This document shows, piece after piece, positions 48,901-61,092 of a stretch of 64,000 bases of DNA. The stretch comes from Branchiostoma lanceolatum. Its lineage: Eukaryota > Chordata > Leptocardii > Amphioxiformes > Branchiostomatidae. Positions within the stretch are counted from its first letter, which is position 1. Each line of letters opens with the position of its first letter. Made by a program: the position numbers and the translations under genes. The stretch spans positions 6,989,734 through 7,053,733 of the forward strand of contig NC_089738.1 of assembly GCF_035083965.1 (NCBI RefSeq), written 5' to 3'. Under the pieces are notes generated by a model. It had not been told where the DNA came from. It searched no databases and saw only the letters and a list, made by a program, of their open reading frames with translations.

Positions 48901-51900
48901 GTTACAAACAAGCTTTCATCAGTTTGAGATCAGCTGGGCTAGCTAAAAGGGCATTTCCCACCGATAAAGACACACGTTCATGAAGCCGTTCATTTTTTGG
49001 GGCACGGACTCATTCAGACTGTACACTCGGAGTAATACAGGAATGAGACCTTAAGACTCCTGCCTCTCCAGAAAAGGCCAGGTATACATTTCCATTTAGG
49101 TCAACAACTCTGATCAACCTAGATCTGTCAACCCTGCTCTGATGACTTGACTGTCTGCCTAGCGTTACGGGGAGGAAAGCACTCCCTTTACTCGTCATGG
49201 CGATTAAGACACTTCCGTAGTGACCGTGTCATTGGCCGTGCGCTCTTGTTTCTTTTCCTTGTGCAAGAATGTTTTATATTGCAAGTGTTTTTGTAGTCTA
49301 TCCTCGCCCCCTTTGGAGAACAACTCTAGGCTCCAGAATACTGACAATTGAGAGGGAATCCTTCTGTTTTTGCCGCTAGAGCACAAATATACAAGGCACT
49401 TATCATTAGTGCCTTGTGTATTTGTCTAATGTGCGGAGGACACCCCGCAACAGTCACCGCAAGACCCTTAAGCGGGATGTGGGTCGAAGCCTCGAATCGT
49501 TTAATGCCTACAATCTAAATTAATAGAAGTTGGCATGTAGAGAACAGTATATTCTTTCAGCCAGGTAGTTACTTACTCACAGATCATGGTCACTTGATAA
49601 ACTAAGAGAGTTGAAGTTGAAGACAGACTGAACGAACACGTATTTTGTCCCCGAAACAAAGGCGAAAATAGGTCACTGACCAAGCTTGACCTTTTACCGG
49701 ACCGGGTCAGACGTGGGCCACCAGGGTTTTCGCTGAATCAGCTAGATTTTCTCATCTTAATATTACAGTTGACATGATGTATTCACCAATCAGCCGTGCG
49801 ATACAATCAGATCCTCCCTCGAAACACTGTCTGATAATGTTGATTAACGTGTGACTGGCGAAGTCACTGCTTCCGCATGGAAAGCTTTACATTCTCGGTG
49901 GAAGATCTCAAGGCTAGAAGTCGCTCTGATTTCGGCGTGCGCAGGGGCCGCTCTATCCTGGTCAAGACTCTCCGGCGCTGGTCGGCGGGCATTGCTCCCA
50001 GCACCGTAGAGGTACAGGGGAGCTCCCGCCAGTACTGTTATCAGACTCATACCCTGGGATCCAGACTATTTATTGGGCCTTTTAGCCGGTTCCTTCTAGC
50101 CAATTCCTTCAGCGACCCAGAGCTCCAAGCCCGCCGATACCGTAATCAGCGCACCAGGGGACTTCTAGCCCGAAAGGTGACTGGCTCCCCGGGTTACAAC
50201 TCCCCGGAGCGTTGATTAAGATCGGGCGGGCTGACTGTTCTTGGGCCACCGAAGGAAATCGCTTGCGACCCGGTGCTAGTCTGGGCTCCCGGGGTAGGGG
50301 AGCCACTGCGGCGATGATACTAGTATCCTGCTGGCTTGGTCACCAGTAGCCCGCTCGTAAACAAACAGGTACTGGGACAAGTTTTCTTATCAAATATTAG
50401 GTTGACTAACGCTAATAACTTTAAACCATTCTATACGATTTGCGCTCTCTTGCACTCTCTTGCATTCTGTCAACATTGTCGGCTCAAACGCGTTGTACAT
50501 ACATGGATGTGAAAAAAAAACAAATCCCTGAATCGTGTTCATGCAGGGAAAGAGCATAGCTGCACAGACCATATTGTGACAGAGACAGGTTAATGACATT
50601 GATTTATTCATGCCTTTTCTCTCTTAGTGCCCGCGGGTGAACTTCGTCATCGTTACCTTTAGACTGCATAAGGAATCATCGTAGAAGAATTGGAGTGTGC
50701 GACGATAACATTCACTCAGTAGAACCAAAAATTGAATGCAGGATCATCGCGGAAAAAAACACAAACACACACACACACAATGAAATAGCAAAGTTGACGC
50801 AAACGCACATAACAAAAGAAACGCAAATAGATAAAAACTCTCCGAAACAAAACATGTCCAATGTTCGAGAAACCTTGTCCCTTCGTCCTTTCTTTATCCC
50901 TTTATATGTTAGCTAGAGTCTTCAGAGAGCATATGAAAGAACCTGTATCAGCTACTTGTCGAAACGTAAGATCCTTTATTGTAGCAAGTTAGAACTTATC
51001 AAACATATAGATGAATAGCTGTGACATATTGCATCATGATGTACATTGCAACATACCCTGCAAGCCATAATTCTATATTGTAGAAGTAAAAGCTTATCAA
51101 AACATTGGCAAACTGCTGTAATAGTGTGTAAAAACTACCGCCTTTCCTGTGACCGACGCATTAGATTTGAGTTCCTCCCTGTAAGGTGCAAACACCGTTC
51201 CTGCAAGTCATTGTCAACAACCAATTCCCTGGGGAATGCGTGCGTGGAATATTTAGAATTCTTTCAATTTTGATCCCAGCACTATACAAACGGCTCCGCC
51301 CTAGAGGCGTCGCAAAAAAAAAAACATCAGGAGATAGCATTTTTAACGAAATGCCAGAAATCACATTTCAGAGGGTAAGAAAATCCAAAATGTAGCATTT
51401 TAAATGTACATGACATTGTACTTCTGGCCAATATTTGAATGGTATTGTTGCATCTGAACTTCAAAAATCCAATCTTATTTGCAGGTGTTGCATTTGCTCC
51501 CTATGGTCCATTCTGGAGGGAACAGCGGAAGTTCACCATGGCAGGTCTGCGAGACTTCGGCGTTGGGAAGAGAAGCTTGGAGGGCAAGGTTCTGGAAGAG
51601 GCTGAAGCTCTTAGGATGGAGATTATAAAAACTGGTGAATATTCAATACAGCTGTAAACTCAATGTTTTGTACTCTGTGCAGTACGGGAGGGGGGGTGTT
51701 CGCAGTGTTTTAGGTCCATGACTGGAACTATCTGAAATTTGAGTCAGACAATATCAGTGATTTTAGTGAGTTATCCAAAAGATTGTTCATCGCATTTGAA
51801 ATATTTAAGTCGTTCTCAATTGAGGTGAAGCATGGTGCTTTATCATCAAGGAGCTGATAGTGCAATGCAGCCTCACTACGGCTTGTGTAGTTGGTGACAA

Positions 51901-53631
51901 AGAACAGCGAGTATTCTCGATAAGTGTGATGGGTTCTTTTATATTATACAGAAGTTCGAATCCACTGATATACAGGGGCTGCTGGTTTAGTGACTTTTCC
52001 CAAATGCAATACTTGCTAATGACCCATAGAATTGCTGTCGATGAAAAAACGAAATTCAATACATAGTACATGTTAATGAACTAGGCTAGGAAGTAAGTGT
52101 CAGTGGTTTCCGACTGGTTGTCCGTAAAGGCGTTTTTTTTCCATTACAGTAGGAGTATGTGACTACAGTGCTACCGCAAACTCAAAGAAACTGCGAGCAC
52201 ACCGTACCGCGAAATCAAAATACCGCAAACATAAAGTTTGCATTCAACATTAAATGCCTAGTCGAGATTCACATTCTTCTGTTTTTTCTCTCCCAGATGG
52301 TAAACCCTTCGACATCTTTCCCATGTTGAGGAAGGCTGTGACCAATGTCATCTGCTCGATCGTGTTTGGTACACGGTACGACTACGAAGACGACGCCTAC
52401 AAAACTTTCCTAGAGGACACTGACATCACATTTCAAGCCCCACCTGTCATCATGCTGTCGTACAAGTTGCTCCGTCACCTCCCAGTACTGGGGCGATCTT
52501 CTCAGACCCTACACGAGGCCATTGAAAGGATGCGACAGTTTTTAAAAACGAAGGTTGACGAACATCAAAGAGGCTTTGATCCAGAAGACATCCGCGACTT
52601 CGCGGATGTCTACATCAAGGAGATGAGGAGCGGACAACAAGACAACTTTACAGACCAACAACTGGCGTTTATCATATTTGACCTGATTACGGCTGGGACC
52701 AACACCATGGCCCAGAGTCTGTATTGGATCCTTCTCTACATGGTCATCTACCCTGAGATGCAAGAACGAGCCGGGAAGGAAATCTACCACACGTTTGGGG
52801 ACAGCGCTCCACCTACAACGGCGAGGCGCATGGAGGTTCCATTTACAGAAGCGGCCGTTTCTGAGATACAGCGGATCAACAGCGTTGGTCCACTGACCAT
52901 TCCTCACTGTACGTCAAATGATACTGTGATGCACGGATACGACATTCCAAGGGGAACCATGGTGCACGTCAACCTGTGGTCAGCTCTGAAGGACCCCACC
53001 ATCTGGGACGAACCAGACCAGTTCAAACCGGAACGTTTCCTGGACAACCAGGGACAGTACACGAAGAACGACGCCTTCATACCTTTCTCAATCGGTAAAT
53101 TAGTTGTTGTCACAAACATAAGGCACACGTTCTATATGATAGCTCTTCAATGCATAAATTTGGTTTCAAACCATGTGGCTTGTTTCCTTTACCTCTAAAT
53201 GCAGTTGAACTTGTTCTAAACCTCATTTTAGAACTTTAAACTCTTCTATCTTATAGTAAACTGTTGCGGATTGTACAGCGTATCTGTAATACAAGTTTGT
53301 ACAGTTCAACCTATCATTGCCTATCTATGCATTAGAGCTAAACCATATGTAATTTTATGAATGTATTCACTTTTAGCTATTCAAAAATATGTTTTTGCTC
53401 TCTTGCCAACTTAACAGTCATTGACTTAAATGTCTTTGCTCTCATCATTTAGGTCGACGATTCTGCCTTGGAAGTCAGTTGGCCAAGATGGAACAGTTTA
53501 TGTTCACCATCAGTCTTCTGCAGCACTTCACCTTCAAACTGCCAGATGGCGCAGATGTACCATCAACTGAGGGGAAGCTTGGACAGACCAATGGACCCAG
53601 GCCTTATGAGCTGTGTGCCATTCCAAAGTAG
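42960..53631 (+). CDS. Cytochrome P450, CYP2-type (clan 2), microsomal
   Basis: Five exons: 42960-43133, 44705-44882, 51485-51634, 52297-53094, 53453-53631 (stop TAG). Lengths 174+178+150+798+179 give 492 aa, the normal size. The N-terminal TM anchor TNFTTVFLAVFVFLLTYKLF is followed by the PPGPRPWPLIGN hinge. Helix C has WREQRKF (exon 3). The I-helix motif is A300-G-T-N303-T304-M: the conserved acid is Asn, the Thr is kept. ExxR is E357-I-Q-R360. FKPERFLD follows. The heme loop FSIGRRFCLG has the ligand Cys438 and is split by intron 4. Exons 1-3 have vertebrate CYP2 sizes and phases; exon 4 fuses what are several exons in vertebrates. The protein is an ER haem monooxygenase taking electrons from P450 reductase; the substrate cannot be read. 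A family A TIR element lies in intron 1. Intron 2 is 6.6 kb and repeat-rich. It is unrelated to the lectin cluster around it. Confidence 0.92.
43485..44569. mobile_element. Non-autonomous TIR element, family A, copy 2
   Basis: Same 1.08 kb element as 4766-5849, same orientation, in P450 intron 1. The left end has two substitutions in the TIR (TAACGTTGGGCAACCTAAAT). TA stands at each end. It has no transposase. Confidence 0.85.
45729..45909. mobile_element. Palindromic MITE with 9-bp target duplication
   Basis: 181 bp forming an almost perfect hairpin, with ends TAATCTCCAAGCAGATCTAC and the reverse complement. AAACTTTTG flanks both sides (45720-45728 and 45910-45918). Long TIRs and a 9-bp duplication fit a Mutator-like element; an 8-bp reading would fit hAT. 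Confidence 0.92.
47990..48430. repeat. CpG-rich repeat-like segment in P450 intron 2
   Basis: Dense in CpG and GCGC compared with the surroundings, with internal partial inversions (GCGACC / GGTCGC; GAACCGGTTC palindrome near 48238). It ends with GTATGCGTTGTACAGACTA, resembling 25500-25525. A 136-codon frame covers it but looks like repeat translation. Confidence 0.45.
49890..50330. repeat. GC-rich dispersed repeat, copy 1
   Basis: Shares ordered blocks with 54840-55180 (for example CTCCCAGCACCGTAGAGGTA against CTCCCAGTGCCGTTGAGATA). It contains CTCCCGGGG motifs. A non-coding interspersed repeat. Confidence 0.5.
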
Positions 53632-54830
53632 GAATTTGAACTAAATTAAAGCCTGAAGACCTTGCTAGCAAGCTTTGGAATTCATCATATAACGGTCACT
53701 TGGTTTACAATGAAAGATACAATTTGGCACAGAAGGTCTGGAAACTTGATTTCAGTCAATCATAACTTCGTAAATACTGCATCGATTCCATTGGCATTGC
53801 ATTATTGCATATCAATTAATTGCTTCTTGACAAAAGAATAATTCAAAGTTCTGGTTCCAAATTGGTGAATTATGAAGAGACATGAATTTGTTGCTATTCT
53901 TGTCCATTTCTGATCAGTACTCAATTCTTGTCCAATAAGCAATAGTATAGCAAGCACTCCACATGTATACATGTATTCAAAGTTTTTTTTCTGGACCAAA
54001 AAAATGCAAGACTAGAGGGAGCGCTGTGAGGGTGTGGAACGTTTAACCCGTGACTTTCGCGGTGTGGAGTTTTAGAGAATTCTAAATTTCATGCACAATT
54101 TCTAAGGCAAAGCAACCTGAGGGGCGAACTTTCTGATCTGTCAGGTCACAGTTCAATATAGCGGTCTCTTAGCATCCCTGGTCAATCTGAATTCTATGCT
54201 TGTCAGAGAATCTGCTCTCCGTGGGCGTGGAGATAGCGAATAAGGGCAAAGCGCCCCCTTACCCTCTTTAGTTTATATTATTTTGCATATCAATATCAAC
54301 TACACAGTCTGGAAATTTTCTACCTTTGCACACTTAGTTTTTATTTTTGAGACACTATGATGAATAAATGCTGGATTTGGTGATAACGATTCATTCCGTA
54401 CCCTTTTTTCTCTCTTCATTGCTTAAATGTGACTTATACACAGTTGTACAGAGAACAATTATACAAAATATGTCCTGCATTCATTGACAAGTGATTTTAC
54501 CTAGTGTGGGCAAGTGTTCTTCTATCACATTTATTGTTTTGTTTAAACTGATGCTAGTAACAGTTACTTTTAGTACCTGACTAATATGCCTGGTGCACAT
54601 AGCTGCGAGACTACTGCATAATCAATACTCAATACTATTACAGATATAAATTAAAGAAATTTATATAAAATTTCCATATTTTGCTTCTTCATTAAATCAT
54701 GCTTAGTTGGCTAATCCATTCATGTTTTGGTGTTTTTTGTTTGTTTAGCTAATTATCCTTTAGGAATATTCTTGTGTATCACATATAACATATTACATGT
54801 ATTATGAGGTACCCTGGTTACCATTGTGAG
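53632..54830. other. Downstream of the P450 (3' UTR and intergenic)
   Basis: AT-rich. The first AATAAA downstream that is easy to spot is at about 54363, 730 bp after the stop; whether it is used is unknown. No further exon is supported. Confidence 0.35.
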
Positions 54831-54839
54831 CTCCTCACC

Positions 54840-55180
54840 ATCTTAGCCTGGTCCCAGTCTCTAGGGGTCGGCTTAGGGGCTTTTACCGGGCCCAGTTTGC
54901 TTTATTGAACCGTTTCTGATAGCCTTCCTACCGCTACCACTACTTCCGCTTGCCACCCTACTTTCCAAGCCGCCCGTGGCGACGTCATCTAATCCAAGGA
55001 CGTCATCTAATCCAAGGCCGTAAACACACCTCGAGCGGACTAAGCTGTCTGAGCGGGCGGGGGTTACTCCCAGTGCCGTTGAGATATCGAGGAGCCCCCA
55101 ATGGTATGGATTCCAGGCTACACCATCTCTACGGTGCTTGAGTATTGTTCGCCTGCCCAGTTCATTAGCGCAATTTCACG
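54840..55180. repeat. GC-rich dispersed repeat, copy 2
   Basis: Related to 49890-50330. It includes a short tandem duplication of GACGTCATCTAATCCAAGG (54982-55018). Confidence 0.5.
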
Positions 55181-55739
55181 AGGTTGGTTTCAATCAATTC
55201 TCTATGGACCGGCAATAATTTTATCGACTGTAAATTTATTCACTTTTCCGGGGATTTAATTATGTGGAAGAAGGCGAGATGAAGGTTTCAGGGTAGAAAC
55301 AAATTGTTTGTTTGTTTGTTTGTTTGTGCCTTTATTTACACTCAAAACTGCTCTTTTCGGTCATCGTGGCCGCTTGTACACTGATTTTCAATACTAACAG
55401 TGAAAAAATATTTTGACACGGCGAACAATTCAAGATTTTTAGTACCCCAGTAGAATCCTGTTAATTGCATGACCAATTTGTCAGTGGATTTTATGCAATT
55501 ACAAGGTTTAGCCCATTAACTCAAGGAGACCAGAAGGGCGGCTTTGGTCACAAGAAGACAACTTCCTTAACCCTCGAACATTGGATTCTGTTTTGCGACT
55601 AAATTGACCGAACGGGGTCAAAATTGTGAAGAGGATATATAAAATCATCACATATTTAGTGACAACCATACAGTCTAGTTAGTTATAAGCATTGGTCGGC
55701 TGCAAAGAAGGTGACTGTAGTATTTTTCCCGTTCTTTTT

Positions 55740-56640
55740 GTTGCCAGTATAGTTAATATAACCTTGCTATTATATGCAGGCCTTTCTTTGGCATGGTGGA
55801 AGGTCTGGTTAGCCATTTAACCATTTAGGTTTGAGGTGTCAATGTTCATGTTTTGCTGTAAGGTAGCTCATAGAAGTTGTATCATATTCTAATAGAGCGT
55901 TAGAAAATATTTTGATCTGCTTAAGCTTGCCTTCAATCATTACTTCAACTATTATGATAAAACTCCTGTCATTTACGTTGAGTTATTGTACTTTTATGTA
56001 GTAACATATAGCATATTATGTATCCCAATAATACATTGTTTGCCTTGAACCGGACAAAAATACATTAATAGGACGATAGTGCTTGAAGTTGAACGTATTC
56101 TAATGTCATTTTTGTGCGTACCTTAACAACTTAATCTGCAACTTGTTGATGTCATTTGTTTAAATACTATAACCAAACCACAAGATATCCTAAACCCTGT
56201 CACATGTACACTTCAAACATTTGAACAGGTTGAATGCTCAATACCAAATCATAAACCATAGTTGTACTTGTAACATGATATTGGTGATGTAGGATGTTCA
56301 TTTGTTCAGTTTTGCTTTAAAGTCAATTTAGTGGACAAACTGGTAATAAATGGTGTAATCTAATTTTGCCTTGGTGAATAAAATCTAATAACTTCTATAA
56401 CATTTGTCTGGCTGTTTGAACGATACTAAGTGCCCTTAGTCCTTCTTCACAGTAAACATTGTATGAACCATATATAACTACAGTTCTAGTTGTTGAGTTG
56501 TCTGAATCCTTGAGCATCAATTGCGACTGTCCCATTCCTCCTTCTCTTTCTTCTCCCTCCAAACCTCGTCCAGGTAAGGCTGCAGGTATCGGATGTCCTC
56601 CTCAAACTTTGTCCACTGTTACTTTTGGAAGGCCTTAAAC
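55740..56640. other. Orphan 3' flank of a lost lectin-like gene copy
   Basis: This block matches the DNA downstream of genes I, II and III over about 900 bp (for example ACCAAACCACAAGATATC and GTACCTTAACAACTTAATCT), yet no fibrinogen-like exon stands before it. It implies a deleted gene copy between the P450 and gene IV. Confidence 0.65.
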
Positions 56641-56933
56641 CGTTAAAATGTGCTGTAGAATTTAGTTCTAAATTTGAATACCGTCGCTTTTATATTTCAT
56701 TCGGACAATTCTTGCATTCGCCAGAGGTCTAGTCCAATAAGTTGACTTGGCTAAGCGAACATGCACCAATTTTTTTCCATCCACTGTTCTATTTCTTAAA
56801 AATGACTTTAAGGTAGTTACGTACTTCCCTTTGCAGTGTTCATGTACCTTATAGGTCAGAAAACAGAGACGGTCAGTACTTAAAAACAGTACTACGGATA
56901 CTAGTTTTGTATATGAAAATGATACATCACTTG

Positions 56934-58005
56934 TAACGGGGGTTGCCCTAACTTATGACGCGCCCTGACATATTACGGATTTTTAGTGATCTTATTATGC
57001 ATAAGTACGCCGTGTTTGTGTCCACTGACTATGCTCATAAGGAAGTTCATGCACATAATTTTTATTTGCATTAAAAACATATGTGTACATATTCATTTCT
57101 TGTTTCGTCGAGAATAGTATTTTGACAATAATGACGGCAACGCTGAGTAGAGGGTCACTGCGTAGCTAGACGGCCCGGCACCTAAATATACGACCTGTGC
57201 CAAGCAGATACACAACTATCATACACATAAGAAAAATAACTTCATAAAACACACAAAAATTGGGTCTTTAAGTGTTTGTTGAGAAGAAAACCGACCAAAG
57301 AAAACAACGTAAACATCGCTGCCGTGTGGCGATGTTGTTTTCCCGCCATTTTTTGGGGCTGCGATGGTGGCGGACGGCGATTCAACGCACAGCTTTGTAA
57401 CGCTCTAACATGTGATTGGTACCATCTATGAAAAGGAAACTGAATACAGAGATGGCGAAGATGTTTCCCAATAAGTAGACGGAGTATTGTTGATGTAAGC
57501 GGTGTCGTTTCTTCGTAATGATTTTGTAAGTCGGGTCGCATGCAAGACGTACGTCGGGCCACGCGCACAGCGCGTAGTAGCCTATTTCCCGTGAAAACAT
57601 GAGCTGGGAAGCGCTGGATATAGCCCTTGTGCACACAGTCAAAATTTTCCGGTCAAAAGAAAGCTAGAATATAGCAGACTTCAAGCCTTATTTACATTAC
57701 CCTAACATCATCACCAACTTCCAAAGAGAGCAAAATTACCAAAGCGTTCTAAGTTAGGCACACTATCTGGCGTAGAACTAAATCAGAAGGTACAGTCGTG
57801 AAAATGTCTCACAGCGTCTTCCGCTTGTAACACGAAGCGTGAAGGGCCCATGACAGTATAAATACATTTCTTGTCCAGGCATGTTCTTTAGATGAATGTG
57901 TTCAAATTTCATTCATTAAAACATGACCATTCTCTGGCAACCAGCAATGGAGCGCCGTGAGTTCGAGCGCGTAAAAAACGTCATAAGTGAGGGCAACCCC
58001 CGTTA
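56934..58005. mobile_element. Non-autonomous TIR element, family B, copy 2
   Basis: 1,072 bp with TIRs TAACGGGGGTTGCCCTAACT and GAGGGCAACCCCCGTTA. It is highly similar to 18255-19360. It ends 363 bp before the start codon of gene IV, directly upstream of its conserved promoter block. No transposase. Confidence 0.88.
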
Positions 58006-58211
58006 CATTAGAAATCTTCTATGTGACAACTTTTTGACGTTGACTTATTTCTCACGGATTCCTAAGGTCACTGCACCAGTTTATCGAGTAAGCTTTATTC
58101 AAATTCAACTTGCGTGACCATCGCAAGCATACCTTGCATTCTGACGCGCCAGAACTGTTTTGCAACACCAAAGCTGAGTTGTAAGGCACATATTTTCACT
58201 CAAGCAGCTAC

Positions 58212-58276
58212 ATCACATGACCAATGCTTTAGACTGTCACTCATGCATACATGCATACGAGACGACGAGGAAGTAA
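58212..58276 (+). promoter_or_regulatory. Conserved E-box and ETS-like site before gene IV
   Basis: ATCACATGAC (58212-58221) and GAGGAAGTAA (58267-58276), about 150 and 95 bp before the ATG at 58368. Same order and spacing as before genes I and III. Confidence 0.5.
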
Positions 58277-60124
58277 CCTGGAATCTCTGCGCGGTGTAAA
58301 ATGTATTCTTCACCGGACGTCCTCAGAAGATATATTGCAATCTAAAGTGCATGCCATGTTAAGCAACATGACGTTTATTGTCTGTCTAGTGTTCCTCACT
58401 ACAGCGGGCTTCACATCAGGCCAGTCCACCCAAGAGGTATGTCAAAGTTGTGCTGATACGCAGCAGCACAGGAGCAACTGCTGCTGTTAATAGTGGCGCA
58501 GCGTTTACGTTATTGACGGCATTTCAAAAGACTAAAATGTCGACAAAGCATTCGACGTAATATTTATCATGTTGAAGCTGATAGTATTATGATAAAGTGA
58601 ATGTTTTCAGAAATTGAGGAAGTGAATGTTGAAGGCTTGAAGCTACGGTCAGGGTCGTTGTTTATGTTTGTTTATAGTTTCAAACGAGTGAGGTGATTGC
58701 ACAACTTGCAAACCCTTGACACAAAGGTCTGTCTGATGTTCTAAACTATAAGCACTCGACCAACCAAGGTGTCGACAAACACGATCTACCACAAAATCTT
58801 CTTGATAGTATCTACCACAACGTTGATAGTATGACGAAAACGACTACGTTCCCATTTTTTCAACAGGTGCGAGCACACAGTGGCTACACGCGGGAGGGGC
58901 AGTGTTCCTACACATTTGTGCTTCCCCCGTCCAGCGTGCAGCAGTGTGGTTCGGGGCAGGGAGAGGCCGATCTACAACAGATTCGAGAGCAGGCAAGAGT
59001 TTTTTTAGAATTATTATGAAAGTAATCTCAGGAATAGAGTGATAGGTTCACAAAAACACTCTTGTTTGTAATGACACAAATGATATAAATGATAGAGCAG
59101 CTCGGATAAAGAGCTAAGGTTCCATTTGCTGTCTTTTAGACCTATCTAATAGTGTTGTACCTTCACGACCGTTATTCCGATAATTCCCCAGTGTTTTTTA
59201 AAATCTTTATTAAGATTTTCCAACAACACTGAAAATTACAGATACATTGCACATACGCACACAAACGCAACTCAAAAATGATGAGAACAATTTGCAACTT
59301 TTCTCAGTACATGAACACTAATGTAACAATTTATGACATAGTGTTCCCCATTCAATAAAATGTTTCTGAATATTTCCATAGTTTAATTCCCCAGTGTTTG
59401 CCTTAATCATTCCTTAGTACAAAGGAAGCGGAATGCCTATTACCTAGCATTATTATGTTACGTTTTGTGAAAACAAGCACAAAATTATTTAAGTACTGGT
59501 CATAAATCATCTATAACTAACTGTATTATTGATAACGCCAATGTCTTGCCACATGTAGATGAGTGACATGCAAATCAAGTTTGATGAGCTGACTTCAGAT
59601 CTGAGGCAACAGAATGATGTCCTTGAGCAGAGGCTGTCAGCCCTTGAAGGCCGCAACGAGAACACAACTCAGACTGACTCAGGAGGTAAGCTTTCTTTGT
59701 CAATCACTACCGTAACGATTCTACTAGAAATATCGTTATGCAGGTGCACCACTGTTGAAAAAAAAAACACATTTTCAAAGACATCTCTTCGTAATTATAA
59801 CATCTTGGAAACCCTTTCGGACGGGAGAGTATTATGCGAAAGTTGAATGTTTTGAAACACTAGAGGCGAGTAGAAACAGACCCCTGGCTCCCGAAGATCG
59901 TACCCGGGCCTGAGAGTCCACAGGCCGCACTCCTCAATCATTAGGCTAAAAGGTCTAGATCAGTTTAGATTGGTCAGTTGGAGGAGTTTGAACCCCACTG
60001 TTACCGTTTTATCACAGTGTTTTCTTTGAACGAATCAGGCTAATCAGAACCAGTATGTTTACTGATATTGCAATAAACCAAAAAGAGCAAAAATCTGGAG
60101 TTTTAGTTGATTTTTCATTTACAG

Positions 60125-60295
60125 GTTATCCGCCATCCAGCTGCACTGAAGCAGTAGAACGAAGTGGATTCAAAAATCGTGCATTCTATCTCACCACCTA
60201 TTGTTTTACTGATATTGCAATGAAAAAGGCACAAACAAACAAACAAACAAACACAAAGAAATGCAATAATCTAAAGTTTTAATTTCCTTCGACAG
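60125..60295 (+). repeat. Tandem duplication of the start of gene IV exon 4
   Basis: The acceptor and first ~65 bases of exon 4 plus the preceding intron occur twice about 171 bp apart (60125 and 60296). The first copy (PPSSCTEAVERSGF) runs into intron without a donor. A (CAAA)n run lies between. Confidence 0.7.
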
Positions 60296-60815
60296 GTTAT
60301 CTACCGTCCAACTGCACTGAAGTAGTTGAAAGAAGTGGATTCAACAACCAGGCATTCTACGTAGCTACGTGATCGACCCTGACGGACCAGACCGTGGGGT
60401 CCTGCCGATGGTTGTTCAGTGTGATGTTGAGGAAGGAAAAGGTTAGGAAAGGTCTAAAACTGTTATACGGTGTAGCAGACAATGCCAGCTATTAGGTGAC
60501 AATGATTACGTGTATAAGCAAGGAGCCCTTTAAATCTTGTGAGCATAGTGTTGACTAGAAGAATGTGAAAATGGCATTGTACAACTTTCTGGCAAGCATT
60601 GAAAAATAAGAAAGGCATTGAATTAAGTGTATGACTTTTTAGAGCTAGGATGAGACTAATGATACTAGATCAACTAGTTCAACAGTAAATAACATGGTCT
60701 TGGTAGTCTTCATGTAAGTGTACAAGCATGAGTGTTTCCAAAATCGTGAAATGGCGGAACAAACTGTCTCAAATATGTTTTAGCTAAATGGATACTGTTT
60801 TGCCAATCGAAAGAT

Positions 60816-60880
<65 letters not shown>

Positions 60881-61044
60881 CACACACACATGTACACACA
60901 CACGCACACATGCACACATGCAGACACACACATGTACACACACACATGCAGGCACACACATGCACACACGCATGCACGAATGCACACATGCACACACACA
61001 TGCACACACACACACACACACACATGCATACTTACATACACACG

Positions 61045-61092
<48 letters not shown>

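Larger units (their letters stand above)
44883..51484. other. P450 intron 2 (6.6 kb)
   Basis: No P450 coding sequence is missing, because the flanking exons join in phase 1. It holds a palindromic MITE (45729-45909), a CpG-rich segment (47990-48430), a GC-rich repeat (49890-50330) and AT-rich filler. ORFs of 120-136 codons here have no recognisable domain and lie within repeats. Confidence 0.8.
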
